DNA of 43,828 nt from Bacteroidales bacterium (GCA_016288055.1 JAEEXZ010000013.1:1-43828); one strand, 5' to 3'. Counted from the first letter of the stretch, positions 1 through 7,065 are shown. Numbers and translations are program-made. The notes: generated by a model not told the origin, from the letters alone.

Positions 1-1739
1 TGGAAGACCACACCGGAAAGATGTGGATCGGGAAGGCCGATGACCGTGTCTCCAGCCTCTACGAAGACCGGGAAGGCACCGTGTACGTGGGCCTTTGGAA
101 CAGCACCGGCTGGGAAGTGTGGAAAGGGGGCCGCAAAGCATATAAAGACCGACTCACCGGTCCGCTCCCCGAGGCGCAGGTAGAAGCCCGGTACCTGGAC
201 GGCGCCAACTGGATCTCCGATTTTCTCGAAGACAGCGAGGGCCGCTTCTGGGTAGTCACGTGGGAAGGAGTCGGCCTCAACGAATGGGACCGGAAGGCTC
301 GTAAGAGTTTTCCGCCCCGGTGGCTGAGCCCGTTCCGGTATCCATCGGCCCAAAACGATTCCGTCATTTATCTGAGCTCCCGCCTGGGCAGCCGCCTCAT
401 CGAGGACGCCAGGGGAAACCTCGTCTATGCCACCACCGAAGCGGGCCTCAATGTCATTGACCGGGAAACCGGCCTTGTCACCAAGTACTACAGGGGGAAC
501 TCCTCCATCCCCGACGACTACGTCACCGACCTCTGCCTCTCCCCGGACGGCGCCATCTGGGCCGCCACCCGAAGCGGGCTCTGGAGCCCTTCCGGTGCGC
601 ATTTTCTGGACGGCATGCTGGTGCAGTCGGTAGAGGCCGATGCCCGTGGCCGCCTCTGGGCCGGCACCGAGGACGGACTGTATTTCATTGACACAGACGG
701 CACCACGGGCCGCGTACCCAAAGAACTGGGCTTCCCCTCAGACATCTACGGCGAGCACGTCTCCTGCCGGCGGGCCGGCGGCGCCCTTGCCTTCGGAGGC
801 TCGGCCGGAGCCGTCTCCTTCCACCCCGACAGCCTCCTCGCCATCCGGGCGCAGGGGAGCCTGCCGCTGGAAAAGCTCATCCGCCACCGCTACCGCCTCA
901 ATGAGGGCGAGTGGACGGAAGAACGCTTTGCAGGCCTTCCGGACAACATCAGCCCCGGGCGCTACACTCTCGAGGAGCAAAGCTCCGACATTTTTGGCCG
1001 ATGGGAACACGGCTCCACCGCCGTCCGTTCCATCCGAATCCCGCCCCCGCTCTGGCTCCGCTGGCCCTTTCTCCTGGGCTACCTGCTCATCATGATGGCC
1101 GCTGTCTACCTGGTGATCAAACTCCGGGAACGCCGTCTCCTGGAAAAGGAACTGGACATGCGCAACCGCCTGTTCTCCATCATCTCGCACGACCTCCGGA
1201 ACCCCGTTTCGGGGGGCGCTTTCCTGTCCCGCCAGCTGCTGGAAAACCTTGACAGACTGTCCCCGGAGGACCTTCGCGAAGGGCTGGCGCAGCTCTCTCA
1301 ATCGGCTCAGGGTACATCCCTCCTCCTGGAGAACCTCCTGCTATGGTCCCTCAACCAGAAGGGGATGCTGGCACCGGTCATGCGCAGCGAGGACCTGACG
1401 GCGCTGGTGGAAGAAGCCCTCGGAGTGCTGCCGAAAGGAAGCCTGGTGACCGTCGACATCCCTGCCGGCCTCACGGTGAAGACAGACCGCAATATGCTCC
1501 TCACCGTCCTCCGGAACCTCCTGGACAACGCCCTGAAAGTCTCCTCGAAAGTAGAGCTGCACGCAAGGGGAACCTCCCTTCGCATCACCGACGAAGGACC
1601 GGGCCTTCAGGAAGGAAAAACGCAGTTCGGTCATGGAATGGGCCTTGTCATCACCCGCGAACTGCTGGAAAAGATGGGCGCCACTCTCAATATGAAAAAC
1701 CGGCCCCAGGGCGGCCTTGAAATAACCATTGACTTATGA
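1..1739 (+). CDS. Sensor histidine kinase, beta-propeller/Y_Y_Y type (5' partial)
   Basis: This membrane sensor kinase presumably senses a ligand outside the cytoplasm and phosphorylates the regulator encoded next. The frame is open to the window edge (first full codon at base 3, reading EDHTGK before the first Met at 21), so the N-terminus and most of the propeller lie outside. Counting from the Met at 21: propeller repeats of the EDxxGxxWxGT type run to about residue 270; a Y_Y_Y domain lies at about 283-340; one membrane helix at about 345-366; a HisKA dimerisation domain carries the SHDLRNP H-box (His390); the HATPase domain has N-box Asn503, DEGPG at 524-528 and GHGMGL near 537. There is no receiver or DNA-binding domain, unlike the hybrid kinases common in Bacteroides. 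The stop overlaps the next start (ATGA), so the two genes are co-translated. The signal sensed is unknown; the glycan genes are 10 kb away. Confidence 0.9.
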   Translation, partial: EDHTGKMWIGKADDRVSSLYEDREGTVYVGLWNSTGWEVWKGGRKAYKDRLTGPLPEAQVEARYLDGANWISDFLEDSEGRFWVVTWEGVGLNEWDRKARKSFPPRWLSPFRYPSAQNDSVIYLSSRLGSRLIEDARGNLVYATTEAGLNVIDRETGLVTKYYRGNSSIPDDYVTDLCLSPDGAIWAATRSGLWSPSGAHFLDGMLVQSVEADARGRLWAGTEDGLYFIDTDGTTGRVPKELGFPSDIYGEHVSCRRAGGALAFGGSAGAVSFHPDSLLAIRAQGSLPLEKLIRHRYRLNEGEWTEERFAGLPDNISPGRYTLEEQSSDIFGRWEHGSTAVRSIRIPPPLWLRWPFLLGYLLIMMAAVYLVIKLRERRLLEKELDMRNRLFSIISHDLRNPVSGGAFLSRQLLENLDRLSPEDLREGLAQLSQSAQGTSLLLENLLLWSLNQKGMLAPVMRSEDLTALVEEALGVLPKGSLVTVDIPAGLTVKTDRNMLLTVLRNLLDNALKVSSKVELHARGTSLRITDEGPGLQEGKTQFGHGMGLVITRELLEKMGATLNMKNRPQGGLEITIDL

Positions 1740-2380
1740 TAAATGTCCTTCTCATCGAAGACTCCGCCGTGTTTGTAATGGGACTCAAACTGGCCCTGAG
1801 CGCGCATTTCAACGTAGATTCCGTAGCTTCACCGGGCGCTGCGGTGGCCTTCCTCAACGCGCATCCGGAAACGGACATAGCCGTTGTGGACATCACCCTC
1901 GAAAGCGAAACCGACGGCCTCACGCTGCTGGACATCCTCCGGGAAGCCTTCCCGGCCGTAAGGACACTGGTGCTGTCCCACTATAAGAATCCGGCCTACA
2001 TCCTTCGCTCCATTACCAGCGGTGCCTGCGCCTATCTGGCCAAGGACTCGGCACCCGAATCCATCGTGGAGGCCATTGAGAATGTGGCCGATGACAAGTG
2101 CCTCTTCTTTGGCGAGACCATCGATGCGCACAAGATCCTGAGCCTGTTCGGCGGCCGTGACAACCTGGACGCCCGCAAGCCCCAGGGCCTCACGCCCCGT
2201 GAACTCGAGGTACTGCAGCTCACTTCCTCCGGCTACAGCAACGGACAGATTGCATCGGCCCTGAGCATTTCCCTCAATACGGTAGACAGCTACAAGGAAC
2301 GCATTAAGGGCAAATTCGGCCTGGACAGCATAGTGGAATGCGTTGCCACCGCCGCCGCGAAGGGAATGGTGACGGTGTAA
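1736..2380 (+). CDS. NarL/FixJ-family response regulator
   Basis: This is a cytoplasmic transcription regulator of 214 residues. The receiver domain (about 1-120) has the acidic pair Glu8/Asp9, the phospho-acceptor Asp52 (AVVDIT), a Ser in LVLSHY and Lys in YLAKD. A LuxR-type helix-turn-helix (about 145-210) begins GLTPRELEVL, with recognition helix around SLNTVDSYKERI. The ATG overlaps the kinase stop, which makes the kinase its obvious partner. NarL-type regulators often pair with HisKA_3 kinases; here the partner has a classical SHDLRNP H-box. Target genes cannot be read from the sequence; the operon starting about 55 bp downstream is one candidate. Confidence 0.92.
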   Translation: MINVLLIEDSAVFVMGLKLALSAHFNVDSVASPGAAVAFLNAHPETDIAVVDITLESETDGLTLLDILREAFPAVRTLVLSHYKNPAYILRSITSGACAYLAKDSAPESIVEAIENVADDKCLFFGETIDAHKILSLFGGRDNLDARKPQGLTPRELEVLQLTSSGYSNGQIASALSISLNTVDSYKERIKGKFGLDSIVECVATAAAKGMVTV

Positions 2381-2434
2381 CCTTGTAAATCGCGCTGTAG
2401 TGGAATCCGCCACAAGACAATGGTCGGAGAAGAA

Positions 2435-2442
2435 TACCTTTG
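2435..2442 (+). promoter_or_regulatory. Bacteroidota -7 element TACCTTTG
   Basis: Perfect match to the TAnnTTTG -7 consensus, 18 bp before the ATG at 2461. No convincing -33 TTTG is visible. It would drive the 2461-4273 operon with a leader of roughly 12-14 nt. Confidence 0.6.
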
Positions 2443-2460
2443 CAGAAAACACTTAAACGT

Positions 2461-2883
2461 ATGAAAAAGGTAATTTCACTTGTCTTGGCCATGGCGGGTT
2501 TTATTCTGCTTACCGCCATGGTTTCCGGTGACCGCGAGTGCTCCCGATGCGACGGCACAGGAAAACTTACCGAAAACTGCTCCTTCTGCGGAGGACGCGG
2601 ATGGAGAGATTGCTCCCTTTGTAACGGGCACAAGAGCATCCGCTGTACGGTTTGCGGCGGTGGCGGAAACTACACTTGCCCGCATTGCCATGGACGTAAT
2701 GACGAATGCCGTTACTGCGGCGGAGACGGCTCCATCAAGTGCGAGCGCTGCTCCGGAACCGGTTCCATCACTTGCACCAGTTGTGGCGGTGCCGGCAATC
2801 AGCCTTGTGGCCAGTGTGGCCAGACGGGCGTCAAAGAGTGGAATTGTCCGGACTGCCGCGGGACGGGCAGGGTAGATGATTAA
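2461..2883 (+). CDS. Exported protein with ten CxxCxG zinc-knuckle repeats
   Basis: This 140-residue protein has a signal peptide (MKKVISLVLAMAGFILLTA) followed almost entirely by ten CxxC motifs, nearly all of the DnaJ type CxxCxGxG: CSRCDGTG, CSFCGGRG, CSLCNGHK, CTVCGGGG, CPHCHGR, CRYCGGDG, CERCSGTG, CTSCGGAG, CGQCGQTG and CPDCRGTG. DnaJ has four such motifs binding two zinc ions; here there are ten and no J domain or substrate-binding domain. ATG 2461 is preferred over an in-frame TTG at 2440 because it starts the signal peptide and the TTG lies inside the promoter element. It is first in a four-gene run. Zinc or metal binding, or a disulfide scaffold, outside the cytoplasm is an inference; the role is unknown. 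Confidence 0.85.
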   Translation: MKKVISLVLAMAGFILLTAMVSGDRECSRCDGTGKLTENCSFCGGRGWRDCSLCNGHKSIRCTVCGGGGNYTCPHCHGRNDECRYCGGDGSIKCERCSGTGSITCTSCGGAGNQPCGQCGQTGVKEWNCPDCRGTGRVDD

Positions 2884-2890
2884 GAAGCCT

Positions 2891-3349
2891 ATGAAAAAGA
2901 TTGCTCTTATTGCTGCGTCACTGCTGTTAAGTGCAGTGTGCGCCTGTGCCCAGGAGATACCCGGGGCCGTGGATCTGGGGCTCAGCGTGCAGTGGGCCGA
3001 TGAAGACATTGCCCCGGAGACAGTCATTCCCTCGGGGTGGCGGTTACCCACGCTGGCGGAAATCAAGGAACTCCGCGAGGCCTGCTCACAGACCGCCCTG
3101 GAAAAAGACGGGGAAGAGTGGATGGTCTTTACCGGGAAAAACGGGAACAGCATATCCTTCCTCTATCCCATGGGAAGCCGCTCGGCGAGGGAGTTCGGCA
3201 TTGCGGGCTCTGACGGGTGTTACCTGAAAGTCATCATCCTCAATCCCATGCTGAAGACTCCCGGCCGAGATGGCTACTATACCTGGGAAGAACTGGGAGA
3301 AACCAGCCTGGGGCAGAGAAGGTATCCGGTACGTTTAGTAAAAGAGTAG
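2891..3349 (+). CDS. Exported FISUMP/DUF1566-like small protein
   Basis: This protein of about 152 residues has a signal peptide (MKKIALIAASLLLSAVCACAQ). The mature part contains VDLGLSVQWA and GWRLPTLAEIKEL, the hallmark strings of the Fibrobacter succinogenes major paralogous (FISUMP) and DUF1566 repeats common in exported Bacteroidota proteins. It is shorter than most FISUMP proteins and holds one domain. ATG 2891 is chosen because it begins a canonical signal peptide; an in-frame ATG at 2876, overlapping the previous gene by 8 nt, would add MIKKP and is also possible. It is the second gene of the operon. The function of this family is not established. Confidence 0.75.
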   Translation: MKKIALIAASLLLSAVCACAQEIPGAVDLGLSVQWADEDIAPETVIPSGWRLPTLAEIKELREACSQTALEKDGEEWMVFTGKNGNSISFLYPMGSRSAREFGIAGSDGCYLKVIILNPMLKTPGRDGYYTWEELGETSLGQRRYPVRLVKE

Positions 3350-3353
3350 TATC

Positions 3354-3827
3354 ATGAGACGCGTTCTTTTTCTCCTTTCCCTTGCCTTGCTGCTCCTTTC
3401 CGGCTGCAAGGAAAAGCGTTATTTTACAGAAGTTACCGGGGATGTTTATCTTTCCCGGATTAGTTTTGAAGATGAAAGCTTCCGGGACTTCACCGTGGTA
3501 ACGGATGTTTTGTACGCCGGAGAAGATACATCTTCCCGCTACAAAATGGTCTTCTATATGCCGGACGGCTGGGATGAAACCTATCCCATTTTCCTGGACC
3601 GATATGTCCCCAATGAGCAAATGCAACCGTGGGCGGCTTATCAGGGTGCTCCAGTAGCCGAGGCAGCACTGGATCGCGGTGACATGATTGTGGTCCTGGT
3701 TGCCTACGATGAATGGACCGCCATCCCGGACATCCTCCTGGCCGAGCACTTCATCAAGGAGCACGATGCCGACCTTCCGGGAGACAGTAAGAAGATTCTC
3801 ACGGCCGCTTACTTTGATTTCGAATGA
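3354..3827 (+). CDS. Putative lipoprotein of unknown function
   Basis: A 157-residue protein with a type II signal peptide (lipobox LLSGC, Cys18), starting 4 nt after the previous stop. The mature part is acidic and looks like a soluble alpha/beta fold. I recognise no domain. The stop overlaps the next ATG (ATGA), so it is translationally coupled to the membrane protein that follows. Confidence 0.78.
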   Translation: MRRVLFLLSLALLLLSGCKEKRYFTEVTGDVYLSRISFEDESFRDFTVVTDVLYAGEDTSSRYKMVFYMPDGWDETYPIFLDRYVPNEQMQPWAAYQGAPVAEAALDRGDMIVVLVAYDEWTAIPDILLAEHFIKEHDADLPGDSKKILTAAYFDFE

Positions 3828-4273
3828 GACGCTGTTTTTTCCTTCTGGCACTTCTGCTGAGCTGGAGCGCTGCTGCCCAGACGCCGGAGGAACTGTACGC
3901 CGATTACATCACGCCGGAGACACGCGCCATCCTGGAACGGGCCCGGGAGGCGGAGAGAAGGGCCGAGGAAGCCGAAGCCGCCGCAAAGGCGCAGAAGACC
4001 CTGGCGCTTTGCGGTGCCATCCTCATCGGCCTGGTCCCGCTTTGCGTCATCGGCCGCAGAATCCTTCGGAAACAGTCCTGGAAAGATAATCCCGCCGGCA
4101 CGGTCCGGGCGCTGGGTGTGGGACTTTTCGGCGGGGTTTGCCTGTTTGCTCTGAATTACGGCATTTTCCTTCTGAAAATCCGCATGGGTGATGCCTTCAA
4201 CTCGGCCCTGGCCTTTTTGCTGGTCGCGGCCTTGATTGCCGGCAGTATCTACCTGCTCAGAAAGAAAGCCTGA
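3824..4273 (+). CDS. Small membrane protein with coiled-coil segment
   Basis: A 149-residue protein. It begins with a signal peptide ending SWSAAAQ, followed by a charged Glu/Ala/Arg-rich helix (residues about 37-63, REAERRAEEAEAAAKAQK) that should form a coiled coil. Three hydrophobic helices follow at about 64-82, 96-117 and 126-143, and it ends RKKA. It is last in the operon. I do not recognise the family. The stop codon at 4271-4273 is built into the first arm of the inverted repeat downstream. Confidence 0.75.
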   Translation: MRRCFFLLALLLSWSAAAQTPEELYADYITPETRAILERAREAERRAEEAEAAAKAQKTLALCGAILIGLVPLCVIGRRILRKQSWKDNPAGTVRALGVGLFGGVCLFALNYGIFLLKIRMGDAFNSALAFLLVAALIAGSIYLLRKKA

Positions 4274-4366
4274 CGATCTTAAGCATCTTTTACGGCAAAT
4301 CCTGCTTAAGATCGTCAGCACTGACGAACAAAAGCAGGATTCGGGCCATATTACGCTTAAGATCGT
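4271..4366. repeat. Three-copy CTTAAGATCGT inverted/direct repeat with mutually exclusive pairings
   Basis: Arm A (4271-4285) is the exact reverse complement of arm B (4303-4317), giving a 15-bp stem with a 17-nt loop. A third copy, C (4355-4366), repeats 12 bases of B and can pair with 4273-4284 of A instead. In that alternative fold 4298-4307 pairs with 4332-4341 (10 bp), enclosing a small CGTCAG/CTGACG hairpin (4313-4326). No T-tract follows. It could act as a terminator or mRNA 3'-end stabiliser for the operon, or be a remnant repeat. Confidence 0.7.
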
Positions 4367-4406
4367 AACCGCCTGCAGGAAATCTGGTGATACTTTCCGG
4401 GCAACC

Positions 4407-4427
4407 GTTTTTTTATCATAAAAAAAC
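4407..4427. other. AT palindrome upstream of the tRNA promoter
   Basis: GTTTTTTTAT and ATAAAAAAAC flank a single C, a perfect 10+1+10 palindrome. A minimal CGG-GCAA-CCG hairpin (4398-4407) directly precedes the T-run, so it may work as a weak terminator for the upstream operon, or as an UP-like AT tract for the tRNA promoter 3 bp downstream. Confidence 0.5.
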
Positions 4428-4429
4428 AC

Positions 4430-4437
4430 TAACTTTG
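4430..4437 (+). promoter_or_regulatory. -7 element TAACTTTG for tRNA-Arg
   Basis: Perfect TAnnTTTG, 17 bp before the mature 5' end of the tRNA at 4455. Confidence 0.6.
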
Positions 4438-4454
4438 CAGTCCCAAATGTGGAT

Positions 4455-4528
4455 GGTTCCGTAGCTCAGCTGGATAGAGCAACAGCCTTCTAAGCTGTGG
4501 GTCTCGGGTTCGAATCCCGACGGAATCA
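4455..4528 (+). tRNA. tRNA-Arg (anticodon UCU)
   Basis: A 74-nt cloverleaf. The acceptor stem GGTTCCG/CGGAATC pairs over 7 bp with one G-U. The D arm is GCTCAGCTGGATAGAGC. The anticodon stem ACAGC/GCTGT carries loop CTTCTAA with anticodon TCT, decoding AGA (and AGG by wobble). The T arm TCGGGTTCGAATCCCGA is canonical and the discriminator is A. The CCA end is not encoded. The cloverleaf-like repeat element starts 5 nt after its end. Confidence 0.95.
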
Positions 4529-4533
4529 CGAAA

Positions 4534-4655
4534 AAGGCGGACGCCACGGCACTTGTGTCGTGGCGTCTGGCGTAAGGAAAGAGGAAGACAAACTTGCTTG
4601 TCTTCCTCTTTCCTTATGCCAGATAATCAGCCCCGCAGGGGCTGATGTCCGCCTT
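4534..4655 (+). ncRNA. 122-nt cloverleaf-like inverted-repeat element (novel RNA or mobile-repeat candidate)
   Basis: Read by hand, nearly every base pairs. Closing stem: 4534-4542 with 4647-4655 (9 bp, perfect). First arm: 4543-4551 with 4556-4564 (9 bp, one G-U, CTTG loop). Second arm: 4566-4591 with 4598-4623 (26 bp; 25 Watson-Crick pairs and one G-U, loop ACTTGC). Third arm: 4626-4634 with 4638-4646 (9 bp perfect, GCA loop). Junction linkers are only 0, 1, 2 and 0 nt. No protein frame fits. It could be an RNA co-transcribed with the tRNA, a bidirectional terminator, or a palindromic mobile repeat lodged beside a tRNA gene. The strand is not determined by the symmetry. Confidence 0.6.
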
Positions 4656-4705
4656 ATGCTCGTGATGAGCCCCCCGCAGGGGACGGGAAATGGCCCGCAG
4701 GGCCA
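4626..4705. repeat. Three hairpins sharing CCCGCAGGG (GCA triloops)
   Basis: CCCGCAGGG occurs three times in about 70 bp: within stem 4626-4634/4638-4646, within 4672-4675/4679-4682, and within 4691-4696/4700-4705. Each is a GC stem closed by C-G on a GCA triloop. The first copy is the third arm of the 122-nt element. They lie just downstream of the minus-strand gene ending at 4721, with no T-tract on either strand. Confidence 0.6.
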
Positions 4706-4720
4706 AATCCCCCAAATCCC

Positions 4721-5710
4721 TTACCTCGGACTCATGGAAAGCAGGAGCTGGAGCTCCTGGTTCACGGCCTCGGAGAAAGAGTAGGCGCCGTCCTCGCGGG
4801 GCGGGAAAGTGTCCGTAAGGATACCGCCTTCATAATCAATGGAAATGGTCTTGATGCCGACGGTCACCATGCGGGAAAGGTCCTCCAGCGTGGGGTAAAC
4901 GTAAACGAAATTCACGTCGTCGCGGGTCTGGAGCAGGCCGATGACCGTGCCGTCATTGAGCATGAAGCGGACGGCTGCGTCGTAAGGAATATGGTACTGC
5001 TCCTTGCTGCCGATGACGAAAGCCAGGTCCAGGTCCTCCTCGTTGTTGTTCTTGTAATAGAGGTGGGACAGGAGGATGTTGTAGTCAAGGGTGGCACCGC
5101 GCCCCACCAGCGGTTCCGTGGTGGAAAGGATGCTGTTGAGGTTCTCCGTATAACTGGCAATGCTGGCGCCGAGTTCGATGGTATGGGCGGCGGCGTCGCG
5201 GATGGTCTCACAGTGGCGCTTGAGGAGGTCTCCCAGCTGGTTTTCGGGGAAAGTGGCCTGCAGGTAGTCGTCCGGGTTCCAGCCGGTGATGATGTCAATG
5301 CTTTTGACGCCCCTTACCATCTTTTCCATATCGGGCGTCTCGACGGCATACTTGAGACGGTTGAGGAAGAACCCGTTGTCCAGGCGCCGCTTGGTGGCGG
5401 AGTCTTCGCCGATCTGTTCCATGCGGACCAGTTTGCCGCCGGGGAGGGTAGCGGCCATCTTCACGCCCTTGGGAACGACGGAAGAGGTCTTCTGCACCAG
5501 ATTCACATACAGCAGATACAGGGTGGAGCCGTCCGGGAAGCCGGCCAGTTCCACGCGGACCTGGGCCGGAGTGGCATCCAGCTGAAGGTCTTCGTATTCG
5601 GTGGAGATGTGGGTCATGCCGCCGGAACGGTAGTTGGTGCGGATGGTCTGCGCGTTCAGTGTGACGCTCATCAGAATGGTCAGCGCAAACAGGATGGTTT
5701 TCTTCATCAT
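4721..5710 (-). CDS. Exported protein of unknown function
   Basis: A 329-residue protein. The start at 5710 gives MMKKTILFALTILMSVTLNAQ, a standard signal peptide with cleavage after NAQ; 5707 is equally plausible, and the frame continues a few codons upstream to 5728, inside the promoter. The mature protein has no membrane segments and mixed alpha/beta character. I recognise no family, and nothing resembles an enzyme motif. It is divergent from the lipoprotein at 5781, from back-to-back promoters. Confidence 0.75.
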   Translation of the reverse strand: MMKKTILFALTILMSVTLNAQTIRTNYRSGGMTHISTEYEDLQLDATPAQVRVELAGFPDGSTLYLLYVNLVQKTSSVVPKGVKMAATLPGGKLVRMEQIGEDSATKRRLDNGFFLNRLKYAVETPDMEKMVRGVKSIDIITGWNPDDYLQATFPENQLGDLLKRHCETIRDAAAHTIELGASIASYTENLNSILSTTEPLVGRGATLDYNILLSHLYYKNNNEEDLDLAFVIGSKEQYHIPYDAAVRFMLNDGTVIGLLQTRDDVNFVYVYPTLEDLSRMVTVGIKTISIDYEGGILTDTFPPREDGAYSFSEAVNQELQLLLSMSPR

Positions 5711-5725
5711 TTTGGTTTTATGGGG

Positions 5726-5733
5726 CAAAAATA
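5726..5733 (-). promoter_or_regulatory. -7 element TATTTTTG (minus)
   Basis: TAnnTTTG preceded by TTCG on the minus strand, 15 bp before the ATG at 5710. It faces the plus-strand element at 5747-5754 across a 13-bp spacer. Confidence 0.5.
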
Positions 5734-5746
5734 CGAAAAAATATCT

Positions 5747-5754
5747 TACTTTTG
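5747..5754 (+). promoter_or_regulatory. -7 element TACTTTTG (plus)
   Basis: TAnnTTTG, 26 bp before the ATG at 5781; paired divergently with the element at 5726-5733. Confidence 0.5.
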
Positions 5755-5780
5755 TTTTTCAGAATGTATTTCCTGCAAGC

Positions 5781-6632
5781 ATGAAAAGCATATTTCGTAC
5801 CATGGCTGTCGTGGCCGCCCTGCTTTGTGTCCTGTCCTGCAGAATGGATTTTCTCTATGTGCAGGTTCCCGACACTTCCTGGAATATCACAAAGGACGAC
5901 CAGCGGGCATTCGTCCATTTCTCGCAGGAGCGGGCGTCGCTGCTGCAGCGGGAAAACAGTTCCGGCCTCGTCAAGGTCCTGCACGGCGACTATTCCACCC
6001 GTGGACATGCCATCAACATTTCAGTGGACAATGCGGAGAACGTGAAGATTACCCGTACCTTCTCTCATCTGAAAAACGCATCCAACAAGAATTATTCTCC
6101 CTTCTGGCCCGAGGCCTGCTCCCTGGAGCAGACCGTCTGGCACACGCTGTACCGGGACAGCCTCCGCATCCTGTATTTCCGGAATGGCGCCGTGCACCGT
6201 TACAGTTTTTCCAACGTGGAACGCAGGGAAGGAATCCCGTCCGTCTGGAGCAAGGACAGAAGCAGTTATTCCGTGGCCGGCAACCAGGTGTCCATGGGGG
6301 ACGATACCGCCACGCTTTTCCCGGAAGTCATGCTGGTCGGGGACCACTGGTACATGCACTTTGTCCAGCCGATGGAAAGCGGCTGCAACGAGATGACCGG
6401 CAGTATGTGGACCTTGCAGGGCGGAGGCTATCCCGGCTGCATCCTGTTTGATTCCAACAGTACTTTTACGCGCATTTCCCTGATGAGCAACGTGCTCTAC
6501 CAGGCCGGCCGGGGAACATATTCCCGCAGCGGTGATGTCCTTACCCTCACCCTGGGAGACGTTACGCAGGAATGCCCTGTCTCCGGCGACAGTTTTGAAT
6601 TCCTGGACAAAACGTACGAAATTTTCAATTAA
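5781..6632 (+). CDS. Putative lipoprotein of unknown function
   Basis: A 283-residue protein. ATG 5781 gives MKSIFRTMAVVAALLCVLSC, a type II signal peptide with Cys20 at the lipobox (VLSC). The frame is open further upstream to 5634, but that stretch runs through the promoter and the opposing gene. The mature part is probably beta-rich, with two Cys-containing segments near CNEMTGSMW and QECPVSG. I recognise no domain. The next gene begins 4 nt after its stop, so the two form an operon. Confidence 0.78.
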   Translation: MKSIFRTMAVVAALLCVLSCRMDFLYVQVPDTSWNITKDDQRAFVHFSQERASLLQRENSSGLVKVLHGDYSTRGHAINISVDNAENVKITRTFSHLKNASNKNYSPFWPEACSLEQTVWHTLYRDSLRILYFRNGAVHRYSFSNVERREGIPSVWSKDRSSYSVAGNQVSMGDDTATLFPEVMLVGDHWYMHFVQPMESGCNEMTGSMWTLQGGGYPGCILFDSNSTFTRISLMSNVLYQAGRGTYSRSGDVLTLTLGDVTQECPVSGDSFEFLDKTYEIFN

Positions 6633-6636
6633 AGAT

Positions 6637-7062
6637 ATGTATCAGTTTATCAAAGATGCAGACCACTATGTCCTGAGCGTGGACAACCATGAGAGCCTGA
6701 TGACCGCACTGGCCCGTTTCTGTGAAGAGCAGCACATCCTTTCCGCCGTCATCGGCGGCCTGGGCGCCATTTGCGAGGCCACCTTCCGCTTCCTGGACCC
6801 CGCCACCAAACAGTATGTGGACAAGACTTTCTCCGAGCAGATGGAAATCACGAATCTTACCGGAAACGTGTCGGAAAAAGACGGGAAACCTTACCTGCAT
6901 GTGCACATAACGGCTTCCCGGCGGGATTATACCTGCGTGGGCGGTCACCTGCTGGATGCACGCATCAGCGGCGCCTGCGAGCTGGTGGTCGATGCATATC
7001 CGAAGCTCGCTCCCGGACGTCGTGCCGACGCCGAGACCGGCCTCAATCTTTACAAGTTCTAA
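6637..7062 (+). CDS. PPC/DUF296 domain protein
   Basis: A 141-residue single-domain cytoplasmic protein of the plants-and-prokaryotes-conserved (PPC, DUF296) fold. Diagnostic parts are the N-terminal strand YVLSVDNHESLMTAL, the glycine-rich GGLGAICEA near residue 36, the LTGNVSEKDGKPYLHVH core with conserved His residues, and GGHLLDARISGACELVV near the C-terminus. Bacterial PPC proteins form trimers and are often annotated as DNA-binding, but their function is not established. ATG 6637 directly follows the upstream lipoprotein. Its stop lies only 3 nt from the convergent wzz-type stop, so the transcripts probably overlap. Confidence 0.85.
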   Translation: MYQFIKDADHYVLSVDNHESLMTALARFCEEQHILSAVIGGLGAICEATFRFLDPATKQYVDKTFSEQMEITNLTGNVSEKDGKPYLHVHITASRRDYTCVGGHLLDARISGACELVVDAYPKLAPGRRADAETGLNLYKF

Positions 7063-7065
7063 AAA

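Noticed and set aside
4540..4567. Simple terminator hairpin (4540-4548/4559-4567) for tRNA-Arg.
   Set aside because: There is no following T-run, and the same bases fit better into the closing stem and arms of the 122-nt element; kept only as a possible alternative fold.
4626..4705. CRISPR-like array because of the repeated CCCGCAGGG.
   Set aside because: Repeats are too short and irregularly spaced, lack unique spacers of constant length, and no cas genes are present.
4497..4784. A 95-codon open frame running through the tRNA 3' half and the hairpin cluster.
   Set aside because: It begins inside the tRNA, crosses perfect inverted repeats, ends inside the opposite-strand gene and resembles no protein.
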